A stretch of 64,000 nucleotides of DNA from JACVRW01 sp963803085 (GCA_963803085.1 CAWDLE010000010.1:1-64000), one strand, 5' to 3'; positions 24,693-33,598 are shown, counted from the first letter of the stretch. Notes: a model not told the origin generated them from the sequence alone. Made by a program: numbers and translations.

Positions 24693-25049
24693 TTGATCAA
24701 CGGGGTCCACGCGATCATCTTCTCGGACGACGCCGAGGGCGTGCGCGCGTTCTTTCGTGACGTCCTAGAGCTCCCATCCGTCGATGCCGGCGGCGGCTGG
24801 CTGATCTTCGCGCTGCCGCCCGCCGAGCTCGCTGCCCACCCGGACGGCGACGAGAGCCGCCATGAGCTGTACCTGATGTGCGACGACATCGGGGCCACGG
24901 TGGAGGAGCTGAAGGCAAAGGGGGTCGAGTTCACCAGGGAGATCAGCGACGAAGGATTCGGCCTCATGACAGCGCTGCGCCTCCCCGACGGCGGCGAGCT
25001 GGCGATTTACGAGCCACGACACCCGAGTCCGCTTTCACCCGAGCGCTGA
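24693..25049 (+). CDS. VOC-family (glyoxalase-like) protein
   Basis: 118 residues from TTG 24693, preceded by GGAG. It is a vicinal-oxygen-chelate fold: HAIIFSDDAEGVRAFFRDVL at the start, a central HELYLMCDDIGATVEELKAKG, and the C-terminal LRLPDGGELAIYEPRH ending with the metal-binding Glu. Members include glyoxalases, dioxygenases and antibiotic-binding proteins; the substrate is unknown. It shares the cassette with the LD-carboxypeptidase 117 bp downstream. Confidence 0.88.
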   Translation: MINGVHAIIFSDDAEGVRAFFRDVLELPSVDAGGGWLIFALPPAELAAHPDGDESRHELYLMCDDIGATVEELKAKGVEFTREISDEGFGLMTALRLPDGGELAIYEPRHPSPLSPER

Positions 25050-25166
25050 ACCCTGGTATTCGCGCCAAGCAGGACCGGGCGACGACGCCGCGGGGCACTG
25101 TCCTCGCGTGGAGTTCGGGCGAGGCGCCAGGGTGGGTCACGTGCGCGATGGTGGAAGGATGTCCCC

Positions 25167-26195
25167 GTGAGCGATGTGGGGGCCCGGCCGCTGCGGCCGC
25201 CGGCCTTGAGTAGTGGCGACACGATCGCGGTCGTCTCGCCCTCGTGGTGCGGTCCGGCCGAGATGCCGACGCCTTACCGGCGCGGCCTTGCGGCTTTGCG
25301 CGCGCATGGGTTCGAGGTGCGGGTGATGGCGCACGCGGAGCGACGCCGCGGCTGGGTGTCGGGGACGCCGCAGGAGAGGGTCGCCGACCTGCACGATGCC
25401 TTCGCCGACCAGCAGGTGCGGGCTGTGCTGTGCACGATCGGCGGGCTACATTCCGCACAGCTGCTGCCGCTGCTCGACTTCGACCTGATCGCCGCGAATC
25501 CCAAAGTCTTCTGCGGCTACTCCGACATCACCTCGCTGCACCTGGCGATCCACGGGGTCACCGGGCTCGTCACCTTTTATGGGCCGGCGGTGATCCCCCA
25601 GTGGGGCGCCGTGGGTGGACCGCTCGCCTACGTGGTCGAGCACTTCGCCCAAGTAGTCGGACGACCAGAGCCTGCAGGCTCGCTGCCGCGGGCCGACTAC
25701 GAGATCCACGACACCGACTTCGAGCGGGCCGAACGTACCGGGGAGCCGCTGCGGCGCACACCGTCCCGCCCGCGCGAGGTGCTGCGCGGCGGCCGCGCGA
25801 AGGGATGTCTGGTCTCGGCCTGTCTGCCCGTGGCTCGCAACCTGATCGGCACCCCGTGGGAGCCGGAACTGGACGGACGCGTGCTGGTGCTCGAAACGCC
25901 AGAGACGCCCTACGACCCCGAGATCGCCGACGCCGACCTCACGCACCTGCGCCTGGCCGGCTGGCTCGACGGTCTCGCGGCGCTGGTGCTCTGCCGTCCG
26001 TACGACTTCACCGACGCGCAGACCGAGCAACTCCACGAGGCGCTGATGGCACATGTCGCCCAATGGGACTATCCGGTGATCGCCCGCGTTGAGGGCGGTC
26101 ACACCGACCCGCTGCCGACCTTCCCGCTCGGCGTGACCGTCGAAGTGGACAGCACAGATCTGGTGATCCGCGAGACCGCGGTCAGCGCGCGCTGA
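25167..26195 (+). CDS. S66 LD-carboxypeptidase / MccF-like peptidase
   Basis: 342-residue serine peptidase of family S66. GTG 25167 follows AAGGATG. The nucleophile lies in the motif VFCGYSDITSLHLAIHG. The end ARVEGGHTDPLPTFPLGV carries the catalytic His, and a Glu in LVLETPETPYDPE is well placed. Substrates in the family are murein LD-peptides or, in MccF, microcin C derivatives; the longer N-terminal part and ETPE motif look MccF-like. The stop is 3 bp before the truncated repeat copy D. Confidence 0.88.
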   Translation: MSDVGARPLRPPALSSGDTIAVVSPSWCGPAEMPTPYRRGLAALRAHGFEVRVMAHAERRRGWVSGTPQERVADLHDAFADQQVRAVLCTIGGLHSAQLLPLLDFDLIAANPKVFCGYSDITSLHLAIHGVTGLVTFYGPAVIPQWGAVGGPLAYVVEHFAQVVGRPEPAGSLPRADYEIHDTDFERAERTGEPLRRTPSRPREVLRGGRAKGCLVSACLPVARNLIGTPWEPELDGRVLVLETPETPYDPEIADADLTHLRLAGWLDGLAALVLCRPYDFTDAQTEQLHEALMAHVAQWDYPVIARVEGGHTDPLPTFPLGVTVEVDSTDLVIRETAVSAR

Positions 26196-26198
26196 GAA

Positions 26199-26232
26199 CA
26201 GGAGGTCGCCCGTTCGAGCCGGGCACCGCCCA
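26199..26232 (+). repeat. tRNA-Val-derived repeat, 5'-truncated copy D (core only)
   Basis: Only the last 34 bp of the core are present, from CAGGAGGTCGCCCG through the T loop TTCGAGC to ACCGCCCA, followed by TCCTCGC as in copies A and B. The arm repeats and the anticodon loop are missing. It begins 3 bp after the LD-carboxypeptidase stop. A GTCCGC...GCGGAC hairpin follows within 40 bp. Confidence 0.88.
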
Positions 26233-26317
26233 TCCTCGCAAGTCCGCTTAGCGGGGCCAATGCGGACGGGACGTCGCGCCCGGAGTCGCCGCGTCGGCGT
26301 GCGGCTACCCTCGTTGT

Positions 26318-26989
26318 ATGCCTGCAAGCGTCCGTAAGGCAGCGCTCGTGCTCGACCTGTTCTCCGTCGAGCGGCCGGACTGGGGGCCGACCGAGGTGGC
26401 GGACGAGCTTAGGATCGCGAAGTCCACGGCGCACGCGCTGCTGGCCGAGCTGGCGAGCGTCGGGTTGACGGAGCGGCTGCCGTGCGGTCGCTATCGGCTC
26501 GGGTGGCGGACGCTGGGGCTCGCGCGGACGATGCTGGCGACGAGCGGGTATCGCGACGCTGTCACCCCGACCGCCCGTCGGCTGGCGAGCCACTTCGGTG
26601 AAACGGTTCACGTCGCGGCCTGGGAGCGCGGTACCGTCCTCTACGTCGCCAGCGAGCGGCCGCCGGGCGGCGTGTCCGCGCCAGCTGTGCCAGTCGCCGC
26701 GGACCTGACGCCTACCGGCGTGGTGCTTCTCGCCGATCGAGCCGACACCGGCGGCGGGCTCGACCCGGCAGAGGCCGAGCGCGTGCGCCGCCGCGGCTAC
26801 GCGGTCGGGACCCAGCGCGCGCTCGACGGCGTGCACTGCGCCGCCGCCCCGCTGCGCACGAGCGACGGGCCGGCGACCGCGGCCCTGGCGCTCTGCGCGC
26901 CGAGCGATCGGTTCGAGGCGCGGCGCGACGAGTATGCGCGCGCGATCGCCGGCGCGGGCGCGCGCATTGGGCGCTCCGTTCGGCGATAG
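26318..26989 (+). CDS. IclR-family transcriptional regulator
   Basis: 223 residues: an N-terminal winged helix (VRKAALVLDLFSVE, GPTEVADELRIAKSTAHALL, LTERLPCGRYRLGWRTL) and a C-terminal effector domain that is somewhat short and degenerate (TVHVAAWERGTVLYVASERP, CAAAPLRTSDG). IclR proteins usually control catabolic genes. The nearest candidate target is the downstream cupin gene, 84 bp away on the same strand. Frame intact. Confidence 0.88.
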   Translation: MPASVRKAALVLDLFSVERPDWGPTEVADELRIAKSTAHALLAELASVGLTERLPCGRYRLGWRTLGLARTMLATSGYRDAVTPTARRLASHFGETVHVAAWERGTVLYVASERPPGGVSAPAVPVAADLTPTGVVLLADRADTGGGLDPAEAERVRRRGYAVGTQRALDGVHCAAAPLRTSDGPATAALALCAPSDRFEARRDEYARAIAGAGARIGRSVRR

Positions 26990-27073
26990 CGAACGGGCGT
27001 AGTCGTGGTCGCCGGGCGGCGGCATGCTCGGGTCATGACATTCGAGCGCCATCGTCCAGCCGGGAGCACGCGA

Positions 27074-27589
27074 ATGACCACGCGCGCGGCATCGACCGCC
27101 GCGGGCGCCCCTGCGGCCACTGCCGGAGAGCTGCTGCACCGCCCTGCGCGCACCGGTGAGATGTACTGGGGCCCTGGCGACCTCTACACCTTTCTTGTCA
27201 CCGGCGCCGAGACCGGGGGCGCTTACTTCGCGATGGAGGCGGTCGTGCCGCCCGGCGGGGGTCCGCCGCCGCACATCCACCGCCGGGAGGACGAGACGTT
27301 CTACGTCGTCGAAGGCGACGTCGAGTTCCTCCTCGGCGACCGGATCGTCATCGCGACCGCGGGCGACTTCGTGAACGTCCCGCGCGGCGCGCTCCACCGG
27401 TTCCACAACGCCGGCTCGACCCCGGCCCGCCTGATCCTCACCTTCTCCCCAGCGGGCATCGAGAAGTTCTTCGAAGAGACGCTCGAGCGCGCGAAAGACC
27501 CCGACCAGCTCCCGCCGGACAACGTCGAGGAGGTCGCCGCCCGCTACGCCGAAGCGGCGCCCCGCTACGGCATTGAGTTCCTCACCTGA
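27074..27589 (+). CDS. Cupin-domain protein
   Basis: 171 residues with one cupin barrel. Motif 1 is GGGPPPHIHRREDETFYVVE (two His and Glu of the metal site) and motif 2 is PRGALHRFHNAG (third His). A C-terminal helical tail is rich in Glu. Likely a metal-binding enzyme or sensor such as a quercetinase-like dioxygenase; the substrate is not predictable. ATG 27074 was preferred over upstream starts because GGAG precedes it and the cupin fold needs no more N-terminus. Confidence 0.88.
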   Translation: MTTRAASTAAGAPAATAGELLHRPARTGEMYWGPGDLYTFLVTGAETGGAYFAMEAVVPPGGGPPPHIHRREDETFYVVEGDVEFLLGDRIVIATAGDFVNVPRGALHRFHNAGSTPARLILTFSPAGIEKFFEETLERAKDPDQLPPDNVEEVAARYAEAAPRYGIEFLT

Positions 27590-27709
27590 GCCCGATCACC
27601 GTCACGCGTCGCCGGCCGTCGCTGTCCGGGGCGATACCCAGGTCGTCTGGGCTAGCTCGCCGGCTCGGCAGCCTTGCTCCCCGCAAGCCTGAGGCGGGAT
27701 ACTGCGGGC

Positions 27710-28510
27710 GTGGCGCAGGAGGAGTACCTGCTGGCAAACCAGCCTTCGGAGTTGGAGCGCCTGCAGCTGCAATCACGGGTGTGGGAACCCACCGGGCGGC
27801 AGCTCCTTTCGAAGCTCGGTAGTGGATCTGGCGGGCGCGCACTCGACGTCGGCTGCGGAGGCCTGGGCTGGCTTCGGATCCTGAGCGAGTGGGTCGGCCC
27901 CTCCGGCCAGGTCATCGGCGGGGACATCGACGAGAGCCTCCTCGATGCCGCTCGTTCATTTCTGGAGGCAGAAGGGATCTCCAACGTAGAGCTCGTCGTC
28001 GATGATCTCTTCGACAGCAAGCTGGAGCCGCAATCTTTCGATCTCGTCCATGCCCGCTACCTGATCGCTCCGCTCGGACGTGGCCCCGAGCAGGTGGCCT
28101 CGCACCAGCGGTTAGTCAGGCCGAGTGGCTCATTGGTTTTGGAGGAGTGGGACCTGGGCTCGTGGCACTTCAATCCCCCAGCCCCCGCGGCCGAGCGACT
28201 GATCCGATTGCTCTCCGAGATCTTTGCCAGCCTGGGCGGCGAGGCGGGCCGCGGACTGCCTGAGCTGCTCCGGGAAATCGGCGTTAAGGAGCCAGAGATA
28301 GATGCACACGTGATCGCGCTCAGGCCAGGCCATCCCTATTTGCGTCTGCCTCTTCAATTCAGCGCCGCGCTGGAGTCGCGGGTGCTTGAGAGACTGAGCG
28401 AGGACGACCTTGCGTCGCTACGCCGTGAGGCGGAGTCCGAGCTGGCCGAGCCGGGGAGGTGGGGCACGACCTTCACCCTGATCCAGGCTTGGGGGATGCT
28501 CGAAGGCTGA
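27710..28510 (+). CDS. SAM-dependent methyltransferase
   Basis: 266 residues of class I methyltransferase fold: motif I ALDVGCGGLGWLRIL, acidic motif IGGDIDESLLDAA, NVELVVDDLFD and a post-motif region VRPSGSLVLEEWD. GTG 27710 is preferred to the upstream TTG 27674 because the family N-terminus starts about there. The acceptor is unknown. It stands alone, 120 bp after the cupin gene. Confidence 0.85.
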   Translation: MAQEEYLLANQPSELERLQLQSRVWEPTGRQLLSKLGSGSGGRALDVGCGGLGWLRILSEWVGPSGQVIGGDIDESLLDAARSFLEAEGISNVELVVDDLFDSKLEPQSFDLVHARYLIAPLGRGPEQVASHQRLVRPSGSLVLEEWDLGSWHFNPPAPAAERLIRLLSEIFASLGGEAGRGLPELLREIGVKEPEIDAHVIALRPGHPYLRLPLQFSAALESRVLERLSEDDLASLRREAESELAEPGRWGTTFTLIQAWGMLEG

Positions 28511-28878
28511 GAGGTAGTCGTGCGCCTGCGTCCTGACCGGCCCCCACCTTCCTGCTCCCTTCGCGTGAAGCGAGGAAGGCGGGTCTCCTTTCAGGCTTCG
28601 GGTCTTTCGTGGCAAAGCAGAATCCAGCATCGTCTGCTGTTCCTGCCGTGTCTCACCCCTGGTAGGTAGCGAAGTCCTCAATTAGCGGCTTGTGGCGCCG
28701 CTCTCGCCCGCCTTACGCTTGAAACTCTCCGCCATCGACACGAGAGGACTAGCGTGGTCACCGACGGTGAGCAGCCGCCGCCTGTCGCTCGTCTCGGGAA
28801 ACGGGTCCGGATTCGACGCATTCGAAGCTCAACTGGGCTTGCCGAACGGCGCCACGGTGCTCCCGTGACGGCGGCACG
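28511..28878. other. 368-bp gap without a recognised gene
   Basis: Between the methyltransferase and the phosphoesterase, inside one cassette. It contains imperfect inverted segments (CCTTCC...GGAAGG around 28,551-28,577) that could end the methyltransferase transcript. No coding sequence was recognised. Confidence 0.45.
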
Positions 28879-29820
28879 ATGACCCTGGCCGCGCGGCGAC
28901 TTGTGACAACCGCGGTGACAATGCTCGCCGTAATCGGTCCGTGGACGGCAGACGCCGGGGCCGACCCTGTGATCGCGGCGGCCGGCGACATCGCCTGCGA
29001 CCCAAGCGACCCTGGCTACAACGGCGGCCGCGGGACTGCGCACCGCTGCCGGCAGCGTGCCACCTCGGACCTTCTCGTCGGGGCCGGTCTTGCTGCGGTG
29101 CTCCCGCTCGGCGACATCCAGTACGACAGCCCGTCGGCGTCGAATCTCAAGGCGGTGTACAACCGAACCTGGGGGCGCGTGAAGTCCATCAGCCATCCGG
29201 TGCTCGGCAACCACGACGGGGCCGGAAACTCCTACTTCGACTACTTCAATGGGCCCGGTGCGGCGAACGGGCGGGCCGGCCGGCGTGGGCGGGGCTACTA
29301 CAGCTACAACGTCGGCGCCTGGCATGTCGTCGCGCTGAATTCGAACTGCACGCGGGTGTCGTGCGGGGCGGGGTCGATCCAGGAGCGTTGGCTGCGTGCC
29401 GACCTCGCCGCCCATCCGTCGGCGTGCACGCTCGCGTACTGGCACCACCCGCGCTACAGCTCGGGCCACGACGGCAGCCACATCACGCTTCACGCGTTCT
29501 GGAGGGACCTTTACAAGGCGGGTGCCGAGGTCGTCCTGTCCGGCCACAGCCATGGCTACGAGCGCTTCGCTCCGCGCAATGGCGACGGCAAGACGAGCAG
29601 GATCGGCATCCGCCAGTTCGTGGTCGGCACGGGCGGCGCGTTCATGACCGGGCTTGGGTCATCGCGGCTCGGGGGAAGCCAGGTCGCTCAGAACCACACG
29701 TTCGGAGTCCTGAAACTGGCGCTTCATGCTAGGCGCTACCACTGGCGGTTCGTCCCCGTAGCGGGAAAGACGTGGACGGACTCCGGGTCCGCCCGGTGTC
29801 ACGGCCCGAGAGGAGCGTGA
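28879..29820 (+). CDS. Secreted calcineurin-like metallophosphoesterase
   Basis: 313 residues with a signal peptide (cleavage near residue 27, TADAGA). The five metal-binding blocks are in order: AAGDIACD, PLGDIQYDS, VLGNHDGAG, LAYWHHPRY and SGHSHGYERFAP, as in purple-acid-phosphatase-like exported enzymes. It probably hydrolyses phosphate esters outside the cytoplasm; the substrate is unknown. The stop is only 6 bp before repeat copy E. ATG 28879 is followed at once by the signal sequence. Confidence 0.9.
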   Translation: MTLAARRLVTTAVTMLAVIGPWTADAGADPVIAAAGDIACDPSDPGYNGGRGTAHRCRQRATSDLLVGAGLAAVLPLGDIQYDSPSASNLKAVYNRTWGRVKSISHPVLGNHDGAGNSYFDYFNGPGAANGRAGRRGRGYYSYNVGAWHVVALNSNCTRVSCGAGSIQERWLRADLAAHPSACTLAYWHHPRYSSGHDGSHITLHAFWRDLYKAGAEVVLSGHSHGYERFAPRNGDGKTSRIGIRQFVVGTGGAFMTGLGSSRLGGSQVAQNHTFGVLKLALHARRYHWRFVPVAGKTWTDSGSARCHGPRGA

Positions 29821-29826
29821 GCCCCG

Positions 29827-29982
29827 TGGAAGCGCTTTGGAAGCGACAAACCGCAGCAGAGCGCAGCAGCTGTCTTCGGATCGCCCCTCGCTGAGCGGAA
29901 TGAGCGACAGACCGCAGTAGACCGCACCAGATGCTCGCGCCTTACAAGCAGGAGGTCGCCCGTTCGAGCCGGGCAGCGCCCA
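29827..29982 (+). repeat. tRNA-Val-derived att-like repeat, copy E
   Basis: Full-length copy 6 bp after the phosphoesterase stop. The direct repeats read CGACAAACCGCAGCAGAGCG and CGACAGACCGCAGTAGACCG. The core carries one change in the acceptor strand (AGCGCCC instead of ACCGCCC), which would break a tRNA acceptor stem, so the core is not held under tRNA function. Confidence 0.9.
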
Positions 29983-30148
29983 GCCTCACGCACCCACTTC
30001 TCGTCAAAGAGGAGCAGCGCCGTATGACTGACGCCGCTCGCCCGATGCGGGAGCGACTCGGATCACGGGGCACCCGCTGCCAGGGACCCGATCCGGCTCG
30101 AGGACCGCGGGATGATTGGTGGCCCGGTCACCTTGGTGGCGGGCGCGG

Positions 30149-30955
30149 TCATTCTCCTCGCGATTTTCCACCGAGTTCGCCAAGCCGCGCTGCGCTTCTT
30201 GCGTCCATCGGCACGAAGGTCTCTATCGCGAGGTTTGCCGCGGTCACCTCCAGCGGTGCCCCGAGGGTGGCGATCACGGTGAAGAGGCTGACCTCGCCGA
30301 GGGGCGTACGCAGGTCCAGTGAGACCACGGGCTGGGTCGCCTGGCCGGCCGGCGGATCGTCCGGGAGATAGGACTCGACCTCCGCGATCAGGTGGCCGAG
30401 GGCCGGATCGGCATCCTCGCGGCTCCTCCGCTTCAGCCGGTGAATCAGCGGCGCGTTACACGCGGCGGTCATCGACGAGATCCGCGGCAGGCCGCCCGGG
30501 TGAACGCCGAGGCGGAGCATGTTGATCGGTGGCTCGAGGAGCTCGGGGTCGACCCCGTCCCAGAGGAGCGACGCTGCGCGATTCGCCTCGATCAGGTTCC
30601 AGAGCCCATCGACGATCAATGCCGGGTTCGGCTCGTACGCCTCCAGCAGCCTGCTCAGCGACTCCCGCAGGGGCTGCATGACCTCGCCGTCGTAGGGCTG
30701 CTCCAGATAGGGAGGAGCGAAGCCCCCTGCGAGCAGCAGGCGGTTGCGCTCGGCGATCGGTAAGTCGAGGTGCTGGGCCAGGTGGACGAGGAGCTGGCGA
30801 CTCGGGCTGGACCGGCCGGTCTCGACGAAGCTCAGGTGCTTGGTCGAGACGTTCGCGTCCAGGGACAGCTCGAGTTGGCTGAGGCCGCGTCGCGTGCGCC
30901 AGAAGCGGATCAGCTCGCCCGCGGTCTGGGGCTCCTGCTCGGTCTGGACGACCAC
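30149..30955 (-). CDS. XRE-family regulator with MmyB-like ligand-binding domain
   Basis: 268 residues: an N-terminal helix-turn-helix (GELIRFWRTRRGLSQLELSL, VSTKHLSFVETGRSSPSRQL) and a C-terminal MmyB-like PAS-type domain (AYEPNPALIVDGLWNLIEAN, HPGGL, LDLRTPLGEVSLFTVIATLG). In actinobacteria such regulators sit divergent to an oxidoreductase or hydrolase they control and may bind fatty acids. Here it diverges from the SnoaL-like gene. The 120-bp gap holds TTAC-N7-GTAA (30989-31003), a possible operator. Confidence 0.9.
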   Translation of the reverse strand: MVVQTEQEPQTAGELIRFWRTRRGLSQLELSLDANVSTKHLSFVETGRSSPSRQLLVHLAQHLDLPIAERNRLLLAGGFAPPYLEQPYDGEVMQPLRESLSRLLEAYEPNPALIVDGLWNLIEANRAASLLWDGVDPELLEPPINMLRLGVHPGGLPRISSMTAACNAPLIHRLKRRSREDADPALGHLIAEVESYLPDDPPAGQATQPVVSLDLRTPLGEVSLFTVIATLGAPLEVTAANLAIETFVPMDARSAARLGELGGKSRGE

Positions 30956-31074
30956 CTGAGTGAAGTTAGCGGGCGAAGCCGGCCGGCGTTACACGAGAGG
31001 TAATGGACGCGTGGGCCTTCCTCCGGGACCGTTGACGGCGAAGCAACCGCACGATCAATGGAGGTAACCGTCAA

Positions 31075-31488
31075 ATGAATTTCAATGATCCGAACGAGCT
31101 CGCCGAGCGCTACACGGCGGTCTGGATGGAGCCGGATGGCGACCGCCGCCGCAAGGCGATCGCCGATCTCTGGAGCGACGATGCGATTCATTTCCTCCAG
31201 CCCACGCAGGAGGTCTACGAGGCCGCCGCTGAGCGGGCCGTCAACCCGACCTGGCAGGTGCGCGGCCACGACGAACTCGAAGCGAGGGTGACCTCAGCCT
31301 ATGAGGATTTCGTGGCGACCGGCCAGATGTCTTTTCGGGCGCGGGACGGCGCGAAACGCCTTGGGGATGTGGTCACTTGGCGCTGGGAAGGAGTCTCACC
31401 GGATGGCGAGGTGCTCGGCGCCGGCCTCGAGTTCGTGATCCTCGCCGCCGACGGCCGAATCGCGACCGACTACCAGTTCGTCGAGTGA
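31075..31488 (+). CDS. SnoaL/NTF2-like protein
   Basis: 137 residues of NTF2-like fold: LAERYTAVWMEPDGDRRRKA, LWSDDAIHFL, VRGHDELEARV and a closing VILAADGRIATDYQFVE. Such proteins are small isomerases or hydrolases, or have no enzyme activity. ATG 31075 is preceded by GGAGGTAA. It is the first gene of a probable unit with the alpha/beta hydrolase, opposite the MmyB-like regulator. Confidence 0.88.
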   Translation: MNFNDPNELAERYTAVWMEPDGDRRRKAIADLWSDDAIHFLQPTQEVYEAAAERAVNPTWQVRGHDELEARVTSAYEDFVATGQMSFRARDGAKRLGDVVTWRWEGVSPDGEVLGAGLEFVILAADGRIATDYQFVE

Positions 31489-31547
31489 GCATTCGTTTAG
31501 CGCCGCCGTCCCCGCGCCACCGATCCACGACACCTTGGAGGTTGACC

Positions 31548-31610
31548 ATGCATCCGACGGTCCACTCGTTCCACACGTCTGGCGGCGTCATCGCGACGGA
31601 GGAGGCGTGA
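31548..31610 (+). CDS. 20-residue small open frame coupled to the hydrolase
   Basis: ATG 31548 follows TTGGAGGTTGACC, a good Shine-Dalgarno. The frame reads MHPTVHSFHTSGGVIATEEA and its TGA overlaps the ATG of the next gene (TGATG). The overlap suggests translational coupling. The peptide resembles no family known to me. It might be a leader peptide or the end of an older gene. Confidence 0.45.
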   Translation: MHPTVHSFHTSGGVIATEEA

Positions 31611-32449
31611 TGGCGACGGTCGAGGCGGCCGGGGTCACGCTCGGGGTGGAGCACTTCGGCGACGCGGCGGCGCCGCTCGTTCTGCTCGCGGGCGGCACGA
31701 CCATGCTCTCCTGGCCCGACGCGCTCTGCGAGGCGCTCGCGCGCGGCGGCCGCCACGTCGTGCGCTACGACCTGCGCGATTCCGGCGCGTCGACCACCGT
31801 CGATCCCAAGGCTCCGGCGTACACGCTGCGCGATCTCGCAGCCGACGCCGCGGCGCTCGCCCGCGAACTCGACGACCGGCCGGCGCACCTGGCGGGCATC
31901 GGCGTGGGCGGGATGGTCGCCCAGGTCGCCGCGCTCGACCACCCGGACGCGTTCTCGGCGCTTACCCTTGCAGGGACGCGGCCCGTCGCCCCAGGCCGGG
32001 TCGACAACGACCTGCCTGACCATGACACGGCGACGATGAAACGGCTGTTCTCGCGCTCGATGCCCGACTGGTCCGACCGCGCTGCCGTGGCGGAGTTCGC
32101 CGCCGGTGGCGCGGAGATCCTCGGCGACGACCCCGCCGCCGCGCGCGCGACCGCCGAGCGCAAGTGGGACCGCACGCCGGGCACGGAGCCCGCGGTGCAG
32201 ATGGCCAACCAGCTGGGCATGGTGTTCTCCAAGCTCAACTGCAAGCCGCGCTGGCGCGAGCGCCTGCCCGAGCTCGCGATCCCGGCGCTGGTGGTGCACG
32301 GTCGCCGCGATCCGTTCTTCCCTGTCGGCAACGGCGAAGCGCTCGCGCGCGAGATCCCCGATGCGCGGCTGCTTGTGCTCGAACAGGCCGCGACGGCGAT
32401 CCCCGATGCGGCCGCCAGTGAAGTTGCGGCGGCGATGCTCGCGCTCTAG
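31610..32449 (+). CDS. Alpha/beta-hydrolase fold protein lacking the catalytic Ser and His
   Basis: 279 residues, like the RdmC/aclacinomycin-methylesterase branch: PLVLLAGGTTMLSWPDAL, HVVRYDLRDSGAS, LRDLAADAAALARELD, VVHGRRDPFFPVGNGEAL. The nucleophile elbow, normally G-x-S-x-G, reads GIGVGGMVAQ, with Gly where Ser belongs. The C-terminal position normally G-H-(A/G)-x-P reads ATAIP. The acid (GRRDPFFP) is kept. So it is probably not a hydrolase; it may bind a ligand or use another mechanism. The frame is intact, so it does not look like decay. Confidence 0.85.
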   Translation: MATVEAAGVTLGVEHFGDAAAPLVLLAGGTTMLSWPDALCEALARGGRHVVRYDLRDSGASTTVDPKAPAYTLRDLAADAAALARELDDRPAHLAGIGVGGMVAQVAALDHPDAFSALTLAGTRPVAPGRVDNDLPDHDTATMKRLFSRSMPDWSDRAAVAEFAAGGAEILGDDPAAARATAERKWDRTPGTEPAVQMANQLGMVFSKLNCKPRWRERLPELAIPALVVHGRRDPFFPVGNGEALAREIPDARLLVLEQAATAIPDAAASEVAAAMLAL

Positions 32450-32597
32450 GCGCTCACGGCTCGGCCGACCACAGCAGAGGAAAGCGTCTCTCGTGGCTCA
32501 GGGAGCAGCGCTGTCACCGTCGGCTCGGGGTCCGAGACCTCTGCCGGTCCGAGACTCGCGAGCGCGTTCGCGGGCTTAGGAGCCAGGAGCGCTGATA

Positions 32598-32753
32598 TGG
32601 AAGCGCCTTGGAAGCAACAAGGGCAGCAAACGGCAGCAGCTGTGCGGGGAGCGGCCGGTCACCGAGCCGTCTGAGCGACAGGCGGCAGTAGACCGCAGCA
32701 GATGCTCGCGCCTTACAAGCAGGAGGTCGCCCGTTCGAGCCGGGCACCGTCCA
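32598..32753 (+). repeat. tRNA-Val-derived att-like repeat, copy F
   Basis: Starts 148 bp after the hydrolase stop. The first direct repeat has drifted (CAACAAGGGCAGCAAACGGCAGCAG); the second is standard (GGCGGCAGTAGACCGCAGCAG). The acceptor end reads ACCGTCCA, one change from the tRNA. Drift in the outer half together with a kept core suggests an older copy. Confidence 0.88.
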
Positions 32754-32784
32754 CTCATCGTCTTGTTAGCGGGGACGGCCGCGG

Positions 32785-33598
32785 CTATGGTGCTGCCGCG
32801 TCCGTGACGGCGCCGAGCAAGGACGCGTCGGGGTCCGCGAGCACGCGCACGATTGGAAGGTCGAGCGCAGAGTGATACGGAGCTAGTGCCTCGAGGAGGT
32901 CGGGCCGCTGCGAGGCTGCGATCCCCACGCTCCCGACGGGGACCTTCATGGCTGCGAAGTGCCTCCGATGACCCTCGTTGATGGTGCGATAGAAGCTCTC
33001 CTCCTCACGCAGGCGCCGCCTAGCGCCGGGGCCCACGGCGACCCGCACATAGGACGCAACGGCGGGCGCGCTGCGCCTTTGCTCCGCGGCTCCTTCGCGC
33101 ACCCATCCGCGCGCCCGCGTCGCTTGGCCCGGGCGCATCCAGTTCAGAAGCACGCCATCAGCAACTGCGCCGCCGAGGCGGCACAACCGAGGCCGCATCG
33201 CAGCGACCACGATGCGAGTCGCTTCGGGGAGAAGCGTGCGAAGCTCGGCGACCGCCCGGTGGAGTGCGTCAATCTGAGGAGACAAGCGACCCTGACCCGA
33301 TCCCGAGCCACAGCCTCGCGGGATCGAGTCCGAGGCGGTCGACGTCCGCCGCGATCTGGGCCGGCTGATATCGGTGCAGGGGCAGCACCCCCACACCGAG
33401 CTCGATTGTCGCGGTTGCTTCGGCAAGCTCAGCAATCGTGTCCAGACCGCGAGCGGTCGGTTCGTCGTTCGACCACAGCGAGTGGTACCCGAGCTGCTCG
33501 CAGTGAGCCGCCAGCTCGCGGACGAGTCCAGCGTCCAGACCAGCGGTGATGCCCAGCCCACGATGCGTCGACACGGATGGGCTCATGACCTTCATCAT
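32785..33598 (-). pseudogene. LLM-class (F420/FMN-dependent) oxidoreductase, frameshifted
   Basis: Luciferase-like monooxygenase fold in two frames. The first part from ATG 33598 has GLDAGLVRELAAHCEQLGYH, SLWSNDEPTARG and TIELGVGVLPLHRYQP, ending LWLGIGSG. After a 1-base frame change near 33,290 it goes on with QGRLSPQIDALHRAVAELRT and VADGVLLNWM, ending at 32,785. With the frame restored it is about 270 residues, a bit short for the family. Either a recent inactivation or a single sequencing error. It diverges from the ABM gene 57 bp away. Confidence 0.8.
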
